From: Chloroflexota bacterium
GTDB lineage: Bacteria; Chloroflexota; Dehalococcoidia; JACPQK01
NCBI GenBank assembly: GCA_016190505.1
Contig: JACPQM010000028.1
Span: 1-38,829, forward strand
DNA length: 38,829 nt
Direction: 5' to 3'
Below, piece by piece: positions 9,425 to 17,125 of the stretch. The number at the start of each line of letters is the position of its first letter. The first letter of the stretch is position 1. The notes below the pieces were generated by a model, which was not told the origin of the DNA, searched no databases, and worked only from the letters and a program-made list of their open reading frames with translations. Both the position numbers and the translations under genes were made by a program.

Positions 9425-11638
9425 TTAGCCGTGCCTCCGGGACAGCAAGGTCCCACCCAGGGAGTTTAGCAGCACCGTGGTCACACTGGCGGCCATGGCG
9501 ATCATGGCCCAGACCGGGTGCACCAGGCCCGTCATCGCTGCGGGGATGCCTATGCCGTTGAAGGCAAAGGCGAGGGAAACGTTCTGGACCGTCTTGGCGA
9601 AGCTGCTCTTGCCAATGCTGTAGGCATCCACTACGGCGCCGAGCCGGTCTCCCACCAGGACCACGTCTGCCGACTCGATGGCGATGTCAGTGCCCGCGCC
9701 GATGGCAATGCCCACGTCGGCCTGCATCAGGGCAGGCGCATCGTTGATGCCATCGCCCACCATGGCCACCCGGGACCCCTGCTGCTGGAGGCGGCGGACC
9801 TCGTTGGCCTTGTCCTGGGGCAACACTTCGGCCAGAACTACTTCTATGCCCACCTGGGCGGCCACGGCCTGGGCGGTCCGCCAGTTGTCACCGGTGATCA
9901 TCACAGGTTGCAGGCCAGCGGCCTTTATGCCAGCGACGGCCTCTGCGGCGTCGCCTTTCAAGGTGTCGGAGATGGCGATGAGGCCGGCCACCCGGCCTTC
10001 CTCGGCCACGGCCACCACGGTCCGGCCCTGCTGCTCCAAAAGGTCCAGGCGTTCACGGACGGCGCTCAGGTCTACGCCTTCGGCGGCCAGGAAGCTCGGA
10101 TTGCCCACCAGTACCTCGCGGTCCTCCATAGTCGCCCGTACCCCACGTCCCGGGACAGCCTCGAAGTCCCTGGTGGCGGGCAAACTCAGTCCCTCGGCCC
10201 GCTCCATGATGGCCCTGGCCAACGGGTGCTCCGAGACCGCCTCGGCGGCCGCGGCCAACCCAATCACCTGGTCCGGCGAGTAGTTCCCCGACGCAACGAC
10301 CTCGACTACCGTTGGCTCGCCTTTGGTAATGGTCCCGGTCTTGTCCAGCACCACCTTGCGGACATCCTTGAACACCTGGAAGGCCTCGCCGGAGCGCATG
10401 AGGATGCCTTTCTGGGCCGCCATGCCTCCGCCCCGGATCATAGCCAGGGGCGTGGCCATGCCCAGGGCGCAGGGGTACCCCATAACCAGGACGGCGAGAG
10501 TGGCGAAGATGGCCCGCTCGACGTTGGGCTCCCCGGTCACCAGCCAGGCCCCCAGGGTCCAGATGACAAAGGCTGCCGCGGCTGCCACCAGCACTCCCGG
10601 CACGAACCAGTGGAGGACGTGCTCCACCACTTGCATGATGCCTGGTTTGAGGGCCCGTGCCTCCTGGATGGAGCGAGCGACCTGCTGCAAGAAGCTCTCT
10701 TCCCCTACTTTGGTGACGCGGACAAGGAGCGTGCCTGTCTGGTTCACTGCGCCGCCGATAACCTCGTCGCCGGGACCTTTCTCCACCGGGATGGGCTCAC
10801 CAGTCACCAGGCTCTGGTTCACCCCGGACAGGCCATCCTCCACCACTCCATCCACTGGGATGCCCTCGCCTGGCCGGACCCGCACCAGATCGCCTGGGCG
10901 CACCTCCTCGACAGAGACTTCTTGCTCAACGCCATTCCTGAGTACCCGCGCAGTTTCGGGCTGGAGCGCCATCAGCTTTCTGATGGCCTGGGAGCTCCTG
11001 GTGCGGACCAGCAAGGAAACGTAGCCGGAAAGGACGTGGTACGCGGTGACGAAGACGGCGGCGCCCATGAAGTCGGCCATGGGCCAGGGTTGCTTGAAGA
11101 ACCCGATGAGCCCGCCCGCCAGGCCCCCAAAGGCGGCGAACTCCATGAGTACGTGCTGGTTCAGGATGCCCCGGCCTAGCGACGCCCATGCCATCTTGAG
11201 GATAGGCCACCCCACGCCGAAAATCACGCTCAGGGTGAGGCCCAGCATCGCCCATTTGAACCAGGGCTGCATCTGGCCGAGCCAGACGGCGCTCATGAGG
11301 GCTAGCGAAGTGACGGTAAACCCGGCGGCTACGAAGAGCCGGTTGCGGTGCTCGTGGAGTTCGGCGTCTTCTTCTTCAAAGGAGCGCAGCTTCCTGGGAT
11401 CTCGCACCGCGTAGCCCAGGCTCCGTAGGGTCTCCTGAAGCTGGGCAGCGCTCACTCTGCCCGGGTCATACTGTACCAGCGCTTCCTCATGGGATAGGCT
11501 GACGCCCACGTCCAGGACGCCGTCCATGCGTGAGTAGGCCTTCCGTATGCTATCCACGCAGAAGGAGCACTGCATCCCGCCAATCTTAATCTGGCACTTT
11601 GCCGGCCCCACTTGGCCCCGCTCCGCCACCTCGTGCAT
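9425..11638 (-). CDS. Heavy-metal translocating P1B-type ATPase with YPC motif
   Basis: A 737-residue P1B ATPase. An N-terminal HMA domain carries GMQCSFC (Cys24/Cys27), followed by transmembrane helices, an actuator domain with the VTGEPIPV loop, phosphorylation motif [10 protein letters not shown], an SEHPLA ATP-binding motif and the [10 protein letters not shown] hinge. The intramembrane metal motif is YPCALG (Tyr388-Pro389-Cys390) instead of the CPC of copper pumps, so specificity may differ. The transmembrane segment before it reads [13 protein letters not shown], also unlike standard CopA. It is the last gene of the merR-merA operon, so export of Hg(II), Cu(I) or another soft metal is plausible. 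ATG at 11638 is preferred to an in-frame GTG at 11644 because of SD spacing. Confidence 0.9.
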   Translation of the reverse strand: MHEVAERGQVGPAKCQIKIGGMQCSFCVDSIRKAYSRMDGVLDVGVSLSHEEALVQYDPGRVSAAQLQETLRSLGYAVRDPRKLRSFEEEDAELHEHRNRLFVAAGFTVTSLALMSAVWLGQMQPWFKWAMLGLTLSVIFGVGWPILKMAWASLGRGILNQHVLMEFAAFGGLAGGLIGFFKQPWPMADFMGAAVFVTAYHVLSGYVSLLVRTRSSQAIRKLMALQPETARVLRNGVEQEVSVEEVRPGDLVRVRPGEGIPVDGVVEDGLSGVNQSLVTGEPIPVEKGPGDEVIGGAVNQTGTLLVRVTKVGEESFLQQVARSIQEARALKPGIMQVVEHVLHWFVPGVLVAAAAAFVIWTLGAWLVTGEPNVERAIFATLAVLVMGYPCALGMATPLAMIRGGGMAAQKGILMRSGEAFQVFKDVRKVVLDKTGTITKGEPTVVEVVASGNYSPDQVIGLAAAAEAVSEHPLARAIMERAEGLSLPATRDFEAVPGRGVRATMEDREVLVGNPSFLAAEGVDLSAVRERLDLLEQQGRTVVAVAEEGRVAGLIAISDTLKGDAAEAVAGIKAAGLQPVMITGDNWRTAQAVAAQVGIEVVLAEVLPQDKANEVRRLQQQGSRVAMVGDGINDAPALMQADVGIAIGAGTDIAIESADVVLVGDRLGAVVDAYSIGKSSFAKTVQNVSLAFAFNGIGIPAAMTGLVHPVWAMIAMAASVTTVLLNSLGGTLLSRRHG

Positions 11639-11670
11639 CGCCACTTCCTTCCCCTCAGACTAGAGTCCAG

Positions 11671-11892
11671 TTACGCAGTGCGATATCCGGCAAGCTCCAG
11701 TTTCTGCCTCACCTCGACGGCAGGGGTCCTCTCGATGTCCAGGGTAATAGTGACCTTCTGGGTCTTATGGTCCGCCTTGACCTTGACCACTCCCGGAAGT
11801 CTCTTCGCGATAGTCTCAACGCGGCTTTCGCAGCCGGCGCAGTGCATTGCCCTATCCTGAACCATCAGTTCCACTTGCTCTATCTTGGCCAT
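11671..11892 (-). CDS. Heavy-metal-associated (HMA) domain protein, metallochaperone
   Basis: A 73-residue stand-alone HMA fold. The metal motif is MHCAGC (Cys18/Cys21), with the usual beta-alpha-beta-beta-alpha-beta pattern ending in AGYRTA. No signal peptide, so it is cytosolic. It is like CopZ, or like the detached N-terminal domain that many mercuric reductases carry; the MerA here lacks that domain. It probably hands metal to the adjacent ATPase or to MerA. The start has GAGGAGCG upstream. It sits between the CPICNK membrane protein and the ATPase. Confidence 0.88.
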   Translation of the reverse strand: MAKIEQVELMVQDRAMHCAGCESRVETIAKRLPGVVKVKADHKTQKVTITLDIERTPAVEVRQKLELAGYRTA

Positions 11893-11927
11893 CTCGTTCG
11901 CTCCTCTTCCTGGATTTCATGGCCCCT

Positions 11928-12470
11928 CTAACCCTTGGCCCTGGCTTCCACGGGGGCCGGGACGACACAGCAGCTCCGGGTCATGGCCGACAGCCGCAGG
12001 TGCAGGGACCAGAGGAGCAGCGCTATCGAGGCAATCCCGAGATAGAGCTGCACCGGGGCAAAGTAGGTAAGCGCCCCACTGACGCCCAGCACCGACACCA
12101 CAAGCTTGTTGCAGATGGGGCAACCCGTAGCAAAATAGGAAAGCAGGCCTCCTGAAGCGCCCCTACCCTCACCTCCCTTGGCACGGCGCACCGCGAAACT
12201 GCCACCGACCAGCCCCATCAGGAGCGCCGTGGTTGTCCAGATGACATAGTCCTGTATCCGGACCGCAGTCTGCCGGGCAAAGAACGGATTGTCAATCATC
12301 CCCGTTGGTATGCCGACAAGGACAAGAGCAAGTACGGCGGCAATGGCAGCCACAACCCATCCCCGAAGGCCAAAAAGCCCGAGGCCAGCCCGCCATTGCG
12401 TCGCCAGGAAGGACAGCCTGTTCTTCCACCGCGCGGGAACGTAGGTCGCGGCTGTCGTGGCTCCGTTCAT
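11928..12470 (-). CDS. Membrane protein with CPICNK motif, putative metal transport component
   Basis: A 180-residue protein with about four hydrophobic helices. A paired-Cys motif GCPICNKLVVSVLGVSGAL opens the third helix, and a CC pair lies near the C-terminus. I do not recognise a named family, but membrane proteins with two Cys in a helix (MerT, MerF, MerC) carry Hg(II) inward from MerP to MerA. Its place next to merA and a MerP-like gene makes a mercury transporter role likely by context only. The start ATG shares one base with the preceding stop (TGATG), with GGAGGGGG upstream, so it is coupled to translation of the UGA-containing gene. That coupling would require readthrough of the UGA. 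Confidence 0.75.
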   Translation of the reverse strand: MNGATTAATYVPARWKNRLSFLATQWRAGLGLFGLRGWVVAAIAAVLALVLVGIPTGMIDNPFFARQTAVRIQDYVIWTTTALLMGLVGGSFAVRRAKGGEGRGASGGLLSYFATGCPICNKLVVSVLGVSGALTYFAPVQLYLGIASIALLLWSLHLRLSAMTRSCCVVPAPVEARAKG

Positions 12471-12850
12471 CAATCGCCCCCTCCTTGTATCATTTTGGAC
12501 ACCTTGTCACCGCGCATCTCGATAGCCTGGACTATGGCTTCCGGGTCTGCCTGGGAAGGTTCGTAGATGACGGTTACCAGCGTGATCCTTTGCTCGTCGA
12601 ATGTGACTTCTGTCACCCCAAGTACGCTCCTGGCGCTGGCCTCGACCCGAGGCCAACAACCGGTTCAGAACATGGTGGGGACCTCCAGGACAAACTGAGC
12701 GAGACCTGGACCAGCGCCACTGCTGCGGCGGCCCGCCTCGTCACCGGGGGGGGCAGGCCGTCCACAACCCAGTGACACCGCGATGCTCGCCAGTATGAGC
12801 ACCGCAGCGATCATGGCAGTAGGCGCTTGGCGCCGAAAGCTATTCCACAC
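12470..12850 (-). CDS. Predicted selenoprotein: MerP-like HMA lipoprotein with UGA-encoded Sec (UxxC)
   Basis: Read straight through one in-frame UGA (12665-12667, codon 62), this frame gives 126 residues. An N-terminal RR and hydrophobic segment ends in SLGC (export or lipoprotein signal). A full HMA/MerP fold follows, with metal motif M-F-U-T-G-C aligned to the usual M-T-C-x-x-C, then VTEVTFDEQ and a final EMRGDKVSK. The 65 codons after the UGA are open, fit the HMA fold and run exactly to the next gene (TGATG overlap). A SECIS-like hairpin follows the UGA. The role would be periplasmic Hg(II) binding and delivery to the adjacent membrane protein. GTG at 12850 overlaps the merA stop; an internal ATG at 12814 is possible. 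A conventional reading would leave a 61-residue fragment. Pseudogene is the alternative, but it is less likely. Confidence 0.82.
12634..12658 (-). promoter_or_regulatory. Bacterial SECIS-like hairpin
   Basis: Ten nucleotides after the UGA codon the transcript forms a perfect 7-bp stem, GGCCUCG / CGAGGCC, closed by a 3-nt GGU loop (12645-12647). It extends through U-A, U-G, G-C and U-G pairs to 12634/12658. The first loop G lies 17 nt after the UGA, within the distance known for bacterial SECIS elements. The apical loop starts with GGU, as in the E. coli fdhF element recognised by SelB. The stem lies in codons for conserved HMA positions. Confidence 0.75.
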
Positions 12851-14249
12851 AGCAGCTCATCTGTGACACGTCCCGGGTGAAGGCCTGGGCCACGCGCTTG
12901 ATCCCCTCACTCAGCGTTGGAAACACGAAGATCGTATCAATCACGTCGTCCACCGTCAGTCCGAATTTGACGGCCAAGGTAGCGGCGTGGATAAGGTCGG
13001 CCGCATGGGGAGATACGATGTGCACCCCCAGGACCTTGTTGCTCCGGGGGTGGATCACCATCTTGAACAGGCCGCGGTCTTCATTGACCGCCAGGGCCTT
13101 GGGCACGGCGTCCATGGCGATGGTCCGGCAGGCACAGGCACCGAAGCGTCGCATCTCCTCCTCTTCCGTCAGGCCCACCGAGGCCACCTGCGGATTGGTG
13201 AACACGGCGTGCGGGATGTGGTCATAGTTGAGCGTTCGAACGGGGACGGTGAAAGCGTTCTCCGCCGCCAGAGCGCCCTCCTTGGCGGCCACCGTCTCCA
13301 GGGCCATCTTACCGATGCAGTCTCCGGCAGCATAGACGATGGGGTTGGCTGTCCGGTAGAACTGGTCCACCTGGACAAAGCCACGATCGTTCACTATCAC
13401 CCCGGCCTTGTCCAGGCCCAGGTTCTCTGTATTGGCGCGGATGCCGTTGGCCAGAAGCAGCCTGTCGGCCACCAGCTCCCGGTCACCACCCTCTCCTTGA
13501 ACGTTGACCACGGTCTTGCCGGCCCGCAGAGACACCTGGCTGATTGTCACCTCCGTCAAGAACGCGATGCCCTCTTCTTCCAGGCAACGCACTATCTCTT
13601 CTGCTATCTCCGGCTCATGCCTGCGCAAGACTCTGTGACCCTTGGCCACCACCACGGTGACCCGAGTCCCGAAATGAGCGAACATCTGGGCGAACTCCAG
13701 GCCCTCGGGTCCGGCCCCGACTATCGCCAAGGACTCGGGAAGCTCAGTGAGATGCATGGCGGTCACATTGCTCAGCCAGGGCACCTGGTCCATCCCCGGC
13801 ACTGGCAGGGGCCTGGTCGAGGCGCCCGTGGCGATGAGCACCCTTTCCCCCTCGTAGACCTGGCCATTGGCCTCTACCTGGGCTGGCCCGACGAAGCGGG
13901 CCCGCGCTTCCAGGAAGTCCACCCCGTCCAGGCCGTTGAGGACGTTAGCGTAGTTGCTCTGGCGTGCCCGGGTAACCAACTCCTCCTTGTCCCGAATGGC
14001 GCGGCCAAACTCGAAGGCATCCGGACTCACGGGGCCAAGTGCCTGGAAGCGGGGATGCTGGGGGTAGTACAGATCGTCTCCCAGGGCCAGCAAATGCTTG
14101 CTGGGCATGCACCCCACGTTGACGCAGGTGCCCCCGAGGGGCAGACCCGCGTTGATCATCAGGGCCGTCTTGCCCAGGTCAGCAGCCTTGGTGGCCGCGG
14201 CGAAAGCTGCCGCCCCGCCGCCAACGATAATGAGGTCGTACTTTCGCAT
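12840..14249 (-). CDS. merA: Mercuric reductase
   Basis: A 469-residue pyridine nucleotide-disulfide oxidoreductase reducing Hg(II) to Hg(0) with NADPH. FAD-binding [14 protein letters not shown] opens the protein, the redox disulfide [13 protein letters not shown] has Cys42 and Cys47, and an [13 protein letters not shown] motif starts the NAD(P) domain. The C-terminal Cys pair (Cys466, Cys467) of true MerA is present as MSCCVE. The N-terminal HMA domain found in many MerA proteins is absent and may be replaced by the free HMA protein downstream. The start at 14249 has TAGGAGGGC upstream; the frame is open to 14444 without homology. It follows merR by 10 bp and overlaps the MerP-like gene. 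Confidence 0.93.
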   Translation of the reverse strand: MRKYDLIIVGGGAAAFAAATKAADLGKTALMINAGLPLGGTCVNVGCMPSKHLLALGDDLYYPQHPRFQALGPVSPDAFEFGRAIRDKEELVTRARQSNYANVLNGLDGVDFLEARARFVGPAQVEANGQVYEGERVLIATGASTRPLPVPGMDQVPWLSNVTAMHLTELPESLAIVGAGPEGLEFAQMFAHFGTRVTVVVAKGHRVLRRHEPEIAEEIVRCLEEEGIAFLTEVTISQVSLRAGKTVVNVQGEGGDRELVADRLLLANGIRANTENLGLDKAGVIVNDRGFVQVDQFYRTANPIVYAAGDCIGKMALETVAAKEGALAAENAFTVPVRTLNYDHIPHAVFTNPQVASVGLTEEEEMRRFGACACRTIAMDAVPKALAVNEDRGLFKMVIHPRSNKVLGVHIVSPHAADLIHAATLAVKFGLTVDDVIDTIFVFPTLSEGIKRVAQAFTRDVSQMSCCVE

Positions 14250-14259
14250 CGTTGCCCTC

Positions 14260-14739
14260 CTACTCGGACTTCGGACCATACTTGCCGTGGGTCTTGGCGC
14301 CGCCGCGCACCCAGGCCAGCACCCCGGCGCCAATGCCGGGACCGCTGGCCTCGATGATACCGCAGATACGCCCCCCGGTTGGTCCGCAGTCCGCAAGGTC
14401 TCCCGCCCGGTCCCGAAGCCGGCATAGCTCCTCGCGGAACTCACGGAGATCCTGGAGAAGGGCGTCTACCTGCCCCAGTTTTGTCTCCAGCAGCACGCGT
14501 ACATGCGTGCAGGTTGGCTCTCTCCTGTCGTGGAGGCGCAGGATACTCTTGATCTCTTCCAGAGACAGGCCGAGGCGTTTAGCCTTGCGGATGAACTCCA
14601 GGCGCTCTACGTCGGCCCGGTCGTAGACCCGGTACCCGGAGTCGGTGCGGCCGGGGTCCGGTAGCAGACTCTCCCCTTCGTAGTACCTGATGGTCTTGGG
14701 CGTGAACCCGGTCGCCCGGGCTAGCTCCCCGATCTTCAA
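14260..14739 (-). CDS. MerR-family metal-responsive regulator
   Basis: A 159-residue MerR protein. The N-terminal winged helix reads [20 protein letters not shown], a dimerisation helix follows, and candidate metal ligands are Cys77, Cys118 and Cys126 (also His79, Cys106). In MerR and ZntR three Cys from these regions bind Hg(II) or Zn(II). TTG at 14739 is preferred: it has GGAGGGGAG upstream and gives the family-standard N-terminus, whereas the frame continues open to 14955 with no homology and across a promoter. It heads the operon with merA, so mercury is the likeliest inducer, with repression and activation through the 20-bp-spacer promoter just upstream. Confidence 0.88.
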   Translation of the reverse strand: MKIGELARATGFTPKTIRYYEGESLLPDPGRTDSGYRVYDRADVERLEFIRKAKRLGLSLEEIKSILRLHDRREPTCTHVRVLLETKLGQVDALLQDLREFREELCRLRDRAGDLADCGPTGGRICGIIEASGPGIGAGVLAWVRGGAKTHGKYGPKSE

Positions 14740-14772
14740 CTTGTGCTCCCCTCCGTGTGGCACTTTGATAGA

Positions 14773-14804
14773 ATTATATACCTTCCAGTTGGATGTAATG
14801 TCAA
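14773..14804 (-). promoter_or_regulatory. MerR-type promoter/operator with 20-bp spacer
   Basis: On the minus strand TTGACA (14799-14804) and TATAAT (14773-14778) are both consensus but separated by 20 bp, not 17. This is the hallmark of promoters that MerR proteins untwist. The spacer contains an imperfect dyad, ATCCA-ACT-GGAAGG. The predicted start site lies about 25 nt upstream of the merR TTG codon, so merR is autoregulated with the downstream genes. Confidence 0.8.
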
Positions 14805-14960
14805 GCCCCGGGCCTGACTTCGCGCCCCACAGTGCGGCACAGTAGAAGCCGTCCATCTGCTTACCGTAGTCATTAGGCTGCTCTTGGGAAGCCGCGTCGT
14901 TGCCATGCGAACTGGCCGGGAACCTTATGTATCCATCCAGGTGGTCCAGGGTCAACTCTT

Positions 14961-15482
14961 TCAGTTTGGCTCTCCTAAGAGGGACTGGATCTCTTCCTTC
15001 AGCCTCTCATAGGATGTGGAAACCTCGTCCCGGTAGGCGATCCGGCCTTGTTGGTCTACTATAATGGTGGAATCCAGTGCCTTTATCTCATAGGCCAAGG
15101 CCCAGCGGTTTCCTTCGTCCAGGGCCCAGTAATGCTCCCCACCCTGGACGAAATCCTTGAACTGGCGGAGGTGCTGTCCCGTTTCACGGGTATCCACGTC
15201 CAGGACAAGCACCTCCACCCCTCTACCTCGATATTCCCGAAAGATGCGGGCCAGGGCCTTGGCCTCAGGGATACAGCTAGGACACCATGCCGCCATAGCG
15301 TACATGATGACCACCTTGCCCCTATACTCAGACAGAGTAAAGTCTGAACCGTCCAGGGTCGTCACCGTGAAGTCCGGGGCGGGTTGGCCTTCGGGGGAAC
15401 AACTGGCCATCAACAGGATCACCCCGAGCACTATGGCCCGCCACTTGCCTCTCAGGGGAGTCTTGACTCTTATCTCTTGCAT
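14961..15482 (-). CDS. TlpA/ResA-like thiol-disulfide oxidoreductase lipoprotein
   Basis: A 173-residue thioredoxin-fold protein. The signal peptide ends in a lipobox, LMASC (Cys28). It continues with PDFTVTTLDGSDFTLSEYRGK of the AhpC/TSA-Redoxin class and an active site WCPSC (Cys67/Cys70). It should act on the outer face of the membrane, reducing disulfides or keeping metal-binding thiols reduced. It follows the HMA and CPC membrane genes on the same strand. The merR promoter lies 200 bp downstream, within the region that separates it from the mer operon proper. Confidence 0.85.
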   Translation of the reverse strand: MQEIRVKTPLRGKWRAIVLGVILLMASCSPEGQPAPDFTVTTLDGSDFTLSEYRGKVVIMYAMAAWCPSCIPEAKALARIFREYRGRGVEVLVLDVDTRETGQHLRQFKDFVQGGEHYWALDEGNRWALAYEIKALDSTIIVDQQGRIAYRDEVSTSYERLKEEIQSLLGEPN

Positions 15483-15521
15483 AGCTTCGCCGGATCGCAG
15501 AGGCTGCCGTCCTGACGCTGC

Positions 15522-15776
15522 CTAGCGCTTCGCGTTCCCGTAACTGCGCTTCCGACGAGGCTCCTCTTTGCTCAGCAACAGGAACCCCAAGAGCAGGGCA
15601 CCTAGAAAGTACAGCCCGCCCAAAGCGTAGACCCACCCTATGTGGCCGGCCAGGAAGGCCCCGGCGGTGGAGCCACCCAACAGCCCAGCCGCCAGGGGCA
15701 AGGTGATGGGGAAGTGACAGGGGCAGGCTATGAAGCCCGTTACCCCAAGAAACCAGCCACCAAGGTTGATAGCCAC
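15522..15776 (-). CDS. Small membrane protein with CPCH motif, MerE-like mercury transporter candidate
   Basis: An 84-residue protein with two hydrophobic helices. Motif ACPCHFPITLPLAAGLLGG sits in the first helix, closely resembling the ACPCHLP motif of MerE-type broad mercury transporters. A basic tail, PRRKRSYGNAKR, is likely cytoplasmic. The start is GTG at 15776 with AGGCGG upstream, 7 bp after the HMA gene. Function in mercury (including methylmercury) uptake is inferred from the motif and the neighbours. Confidence 0.7.
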   Translation of the reverse strand: MAINLGGWFLGVTGFIACPCHFPITLPLAAGLLGGSTAGAFLAGHIGWVYALGGLYFLGALLLGFLLLSKEEPRRKRSYGNAKR

Positions 15777-15783
15777 AAGCCGC

Positions 15784-16008
15784 CTAGTCCGCCGGGCTGG
15801 CCGAGTAATGCGCTCCGAAAACCCTGTTGCCCAGGATGTCCTCCTCGCTGGTCACCTCCGGGTCAATGACCACTACCCCGCTGCCTGCGTTCCAATCTAT
15901 GGAGACCCGGGCTACGCCACCCTCCTTCTTCAGCAAGCGGGAGATGGTATCGGCGCATCCCTGGCAGGTCATACCTGTGATGTTTAGCCTTACGGTCTTC
16001 TCAGCCAC
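15784..16008 (-). CDS. HMA-domain metal-binding protein
   Basis: A 74-residue protein with metal motif GMTCQGC (Cys15/Cys18) and an HMA-type fold ending in NRVFGAHYS. No signal peptide is seen from the chosen start. GTG at 16008 was taken because AAGGAGG lies just upstream; the frame is open to 16059 but without a site. It is probably a cytosolic chaperone or MerP-like partner of the CPCH membrane protein encoded 7 bp downstream. Confidence 0.82.
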   Translation of the reverse strand: MAEKTVRLNITGMTCQGCADTISRLLKKEGGVARVSIDWNAGSGVVVIDPEVTSEEDILGNRVFGAHYSASPAD

Positions 16009-16056
16009 GTTTTCCTCCTTGTCTACTCGATGCAGCGGCTCATGTTTGTGACGTCT

Positions 16057-16076
16057 CACTTGCAGGCCTGCAAGTG
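16057..16076. terminator. Perfect 20-nt palindrome between the Met-rich and HMA genes
   Basis: CACTTGCAGG is followed directly by its reverse complement, giving a 10-bp perfect palindrome. It lies between the Met-rich gene stop (16088) and the HMA start (16008). No T-run follows, so it could be a weak terminator, a processing site or an operator. Confidence 0.4.
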
Positions 16077-16087
16077 CCCTCCGCCTA

Positions 16088-16975
16088 TCACTTCCAGAAC
16101 TCCCACCAGCGCGCCCTGCGCGGAGCCTCGCGGCGGCCCCCGCCAGCGCCCACCGGCTCGCGCATCCCGGCCATGGCGGGCATGGGCATCATCTTCATGG
16201 CCTCTTCCATGACCTGCCGCTGGTACGGCGGGAGTTCGGGGATGATAGACTGGACCAGTTGCATCTCCGCCATCGTCTGTTGCGGGTAGGTCGTCCTCAT
16301 AATGTCCATGTGGGTCATCATCAGGGTCTTACGCTGGACCTCGGGTAGCTCCGTCAGCAGCTCTGTGCGGGTCTTGATGAGCTTGCGCTGGCTAGCCTCG
16401 TCCACCTTGAGTACGGCGCTGATCATCATGCCCATGGCCTTCCGGCGCTCGCCTTCGGGCATCTCGACGAACATCTTCAGCCGCTCCGACATCATGGTCT
16501 TGCGCTGGGTCTCCGGCATCTGGGCCAGGGCCTTCACCATGTCGTCCATGCCCATGGCCGGCGCCGCAGCAGGTCTCACCTCAGCCGGGGTGGGCATGGG
16601 CATCATCTTCATCATCTCCATGACCTGCCGCTGGTGTTCGGGCCTGAGCTCAGGAGTGATGGCCTGGATCGTCTTCATCTCCATCATCGCCTTTTCTGGC
16701 GGCATCTTCTGGAGCAGGCCCATATGGGTCTGCATCAGAGACATGCGGGTCTTGTCTGGGAGCTCGCACAGAAGCTCTGTGCGCGTCTTGACCATCTTCC
16801 GGGCCTCGGCCTCGGGCAGGGTCCCCACTGCCTCCATCATCTCCTGCATCGCTTTGGCCCGGTCCGCGTCCGGCATCTCGGCGAACATCTTCAGCCGCTC
16901 GGACATCATGGTCCTGCGCTGCCCCTCCGGCATGCCCGCCAGGGCTTTCACCATGTCCTTCATGTCCATTGCCAT
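16088..16975 (-). CDS. Met-rich tandem-repeat protein (MPxxxR..MM repeats)
   Basis: A 295-residue soluble protein without signal peptide or membrane helix. It is built of about 25-residue units of the form M/L-P-E-x-x-R-x-x-M-M with hydrophobic positions between, expected to be short amphipathic helices. Residues about 5-128 and 145-270 are a whole-block duplication, each ending MEMMKMMPMP or MEEAMKMMPMP. More than 15 percent of residues are Met. The tail is basic (RREAPRRARWWEFWK). I know no named family. The same unit occurs in the two membrane proteins encoded at 18.3-19.4 and 19.6-21.2 kb. Met-rich proteins often bind Cu(I) or Ag(I); a metal-binding or sensing role is inferred. The start has AGGAGGT, and a CRP/FNR-like operator lies 50 bp upstream. 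Confidence 0.8.
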   Translation of the reverse strand: MAMDMKDMVKALAGMPEGQRRTMMSERLKMFAEMPDADRAKAMQEMMEAVGTLPEAEARKMVKTRTELLCELPDKTRMSLMQTHMGLLQKMPPEKAMMEMKTIQAITPELRPEHQRQVMEMMKMMPMPTPAEVRPAAAPAMGMDDMVKALAQMPETQRKTMMSERLKMFVEMPEGERRKAMGMMISAVLKVDEASQRKLIKTRTELLTELPEVQRKTLMMTHMDIMRTTYPQQTMAEMQLVQSIIPELPPYQRQVMEEAMKMMPMPAMAGMREPVGAGGGRREAPRRARWWEFWK

Positions 16976-16997
16976 GTTAGTGACCTCCTTTGCTTCA

Positions 16998-17040
16998 ATG
17001 ATGCAACAACCCCTCTAGTCAGTCTGTCCCCTAGGTAACA
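16998..17040 (-). promoter_or_regulatory. Operator TGTCCCCTAGGTAACA and promoter of the Met-rich gene
   Basis: A near-palindrome TGT-CCCC-TA-GGTA-ACA occupies 17025-17040. A TGCATCATTG block (minus strand, starting at 17005) lies 20 bp downstream of it. The same operator and a TGCATTATTG block with 21-bp spacing occur at 21.4 kb. The operator centre sits about where a class II CRP/FNR site (about -41.5) would. Confidence 0.5.
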
Positions 17041-17125
17041 CAGATACCTTCAAAACGCCCCCTCCTTTCTGTGGCTGGCTACATGTCGCACCGGAGCGGG
17101 CTATTCCTGCTCCTCCAGGCGCCAC

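Noticed and set aside
9518..11179. Long open frame opposite the P-type ATPase (553 codons)
   Set aside because: It is a high-GC shadow: the minus strand encodes an unmistakable ATPase, and the plus-strand product has no motif and no ribosome-binding site.
12305..12775. Plus-strand open frame across the UGA-containing gene
   Set aside because: No recognisable fold or start site, while the minus strand gives a complete HMA domain through the UGA.
12665..12850. Reading the MerP-like gene as a pseudogene or 61-residue protein
   Set aside because: The sequence after the UGA is open, fits the HMA fold, is coupled to the next gene, and is preceded by a SECIS-like hairpin; decay would not be expected to preserve all of these.
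12987..14357. Long open frame opposite merA (456 codons)
   Set aside because: Same reason; merA motifs on the minus strand are complete.
14740..14955. N-terminal extension of merR
   Set aside because: The stretch covers the promoter and has no homology; the TTG at 14739 has a good ribosome-binding site.
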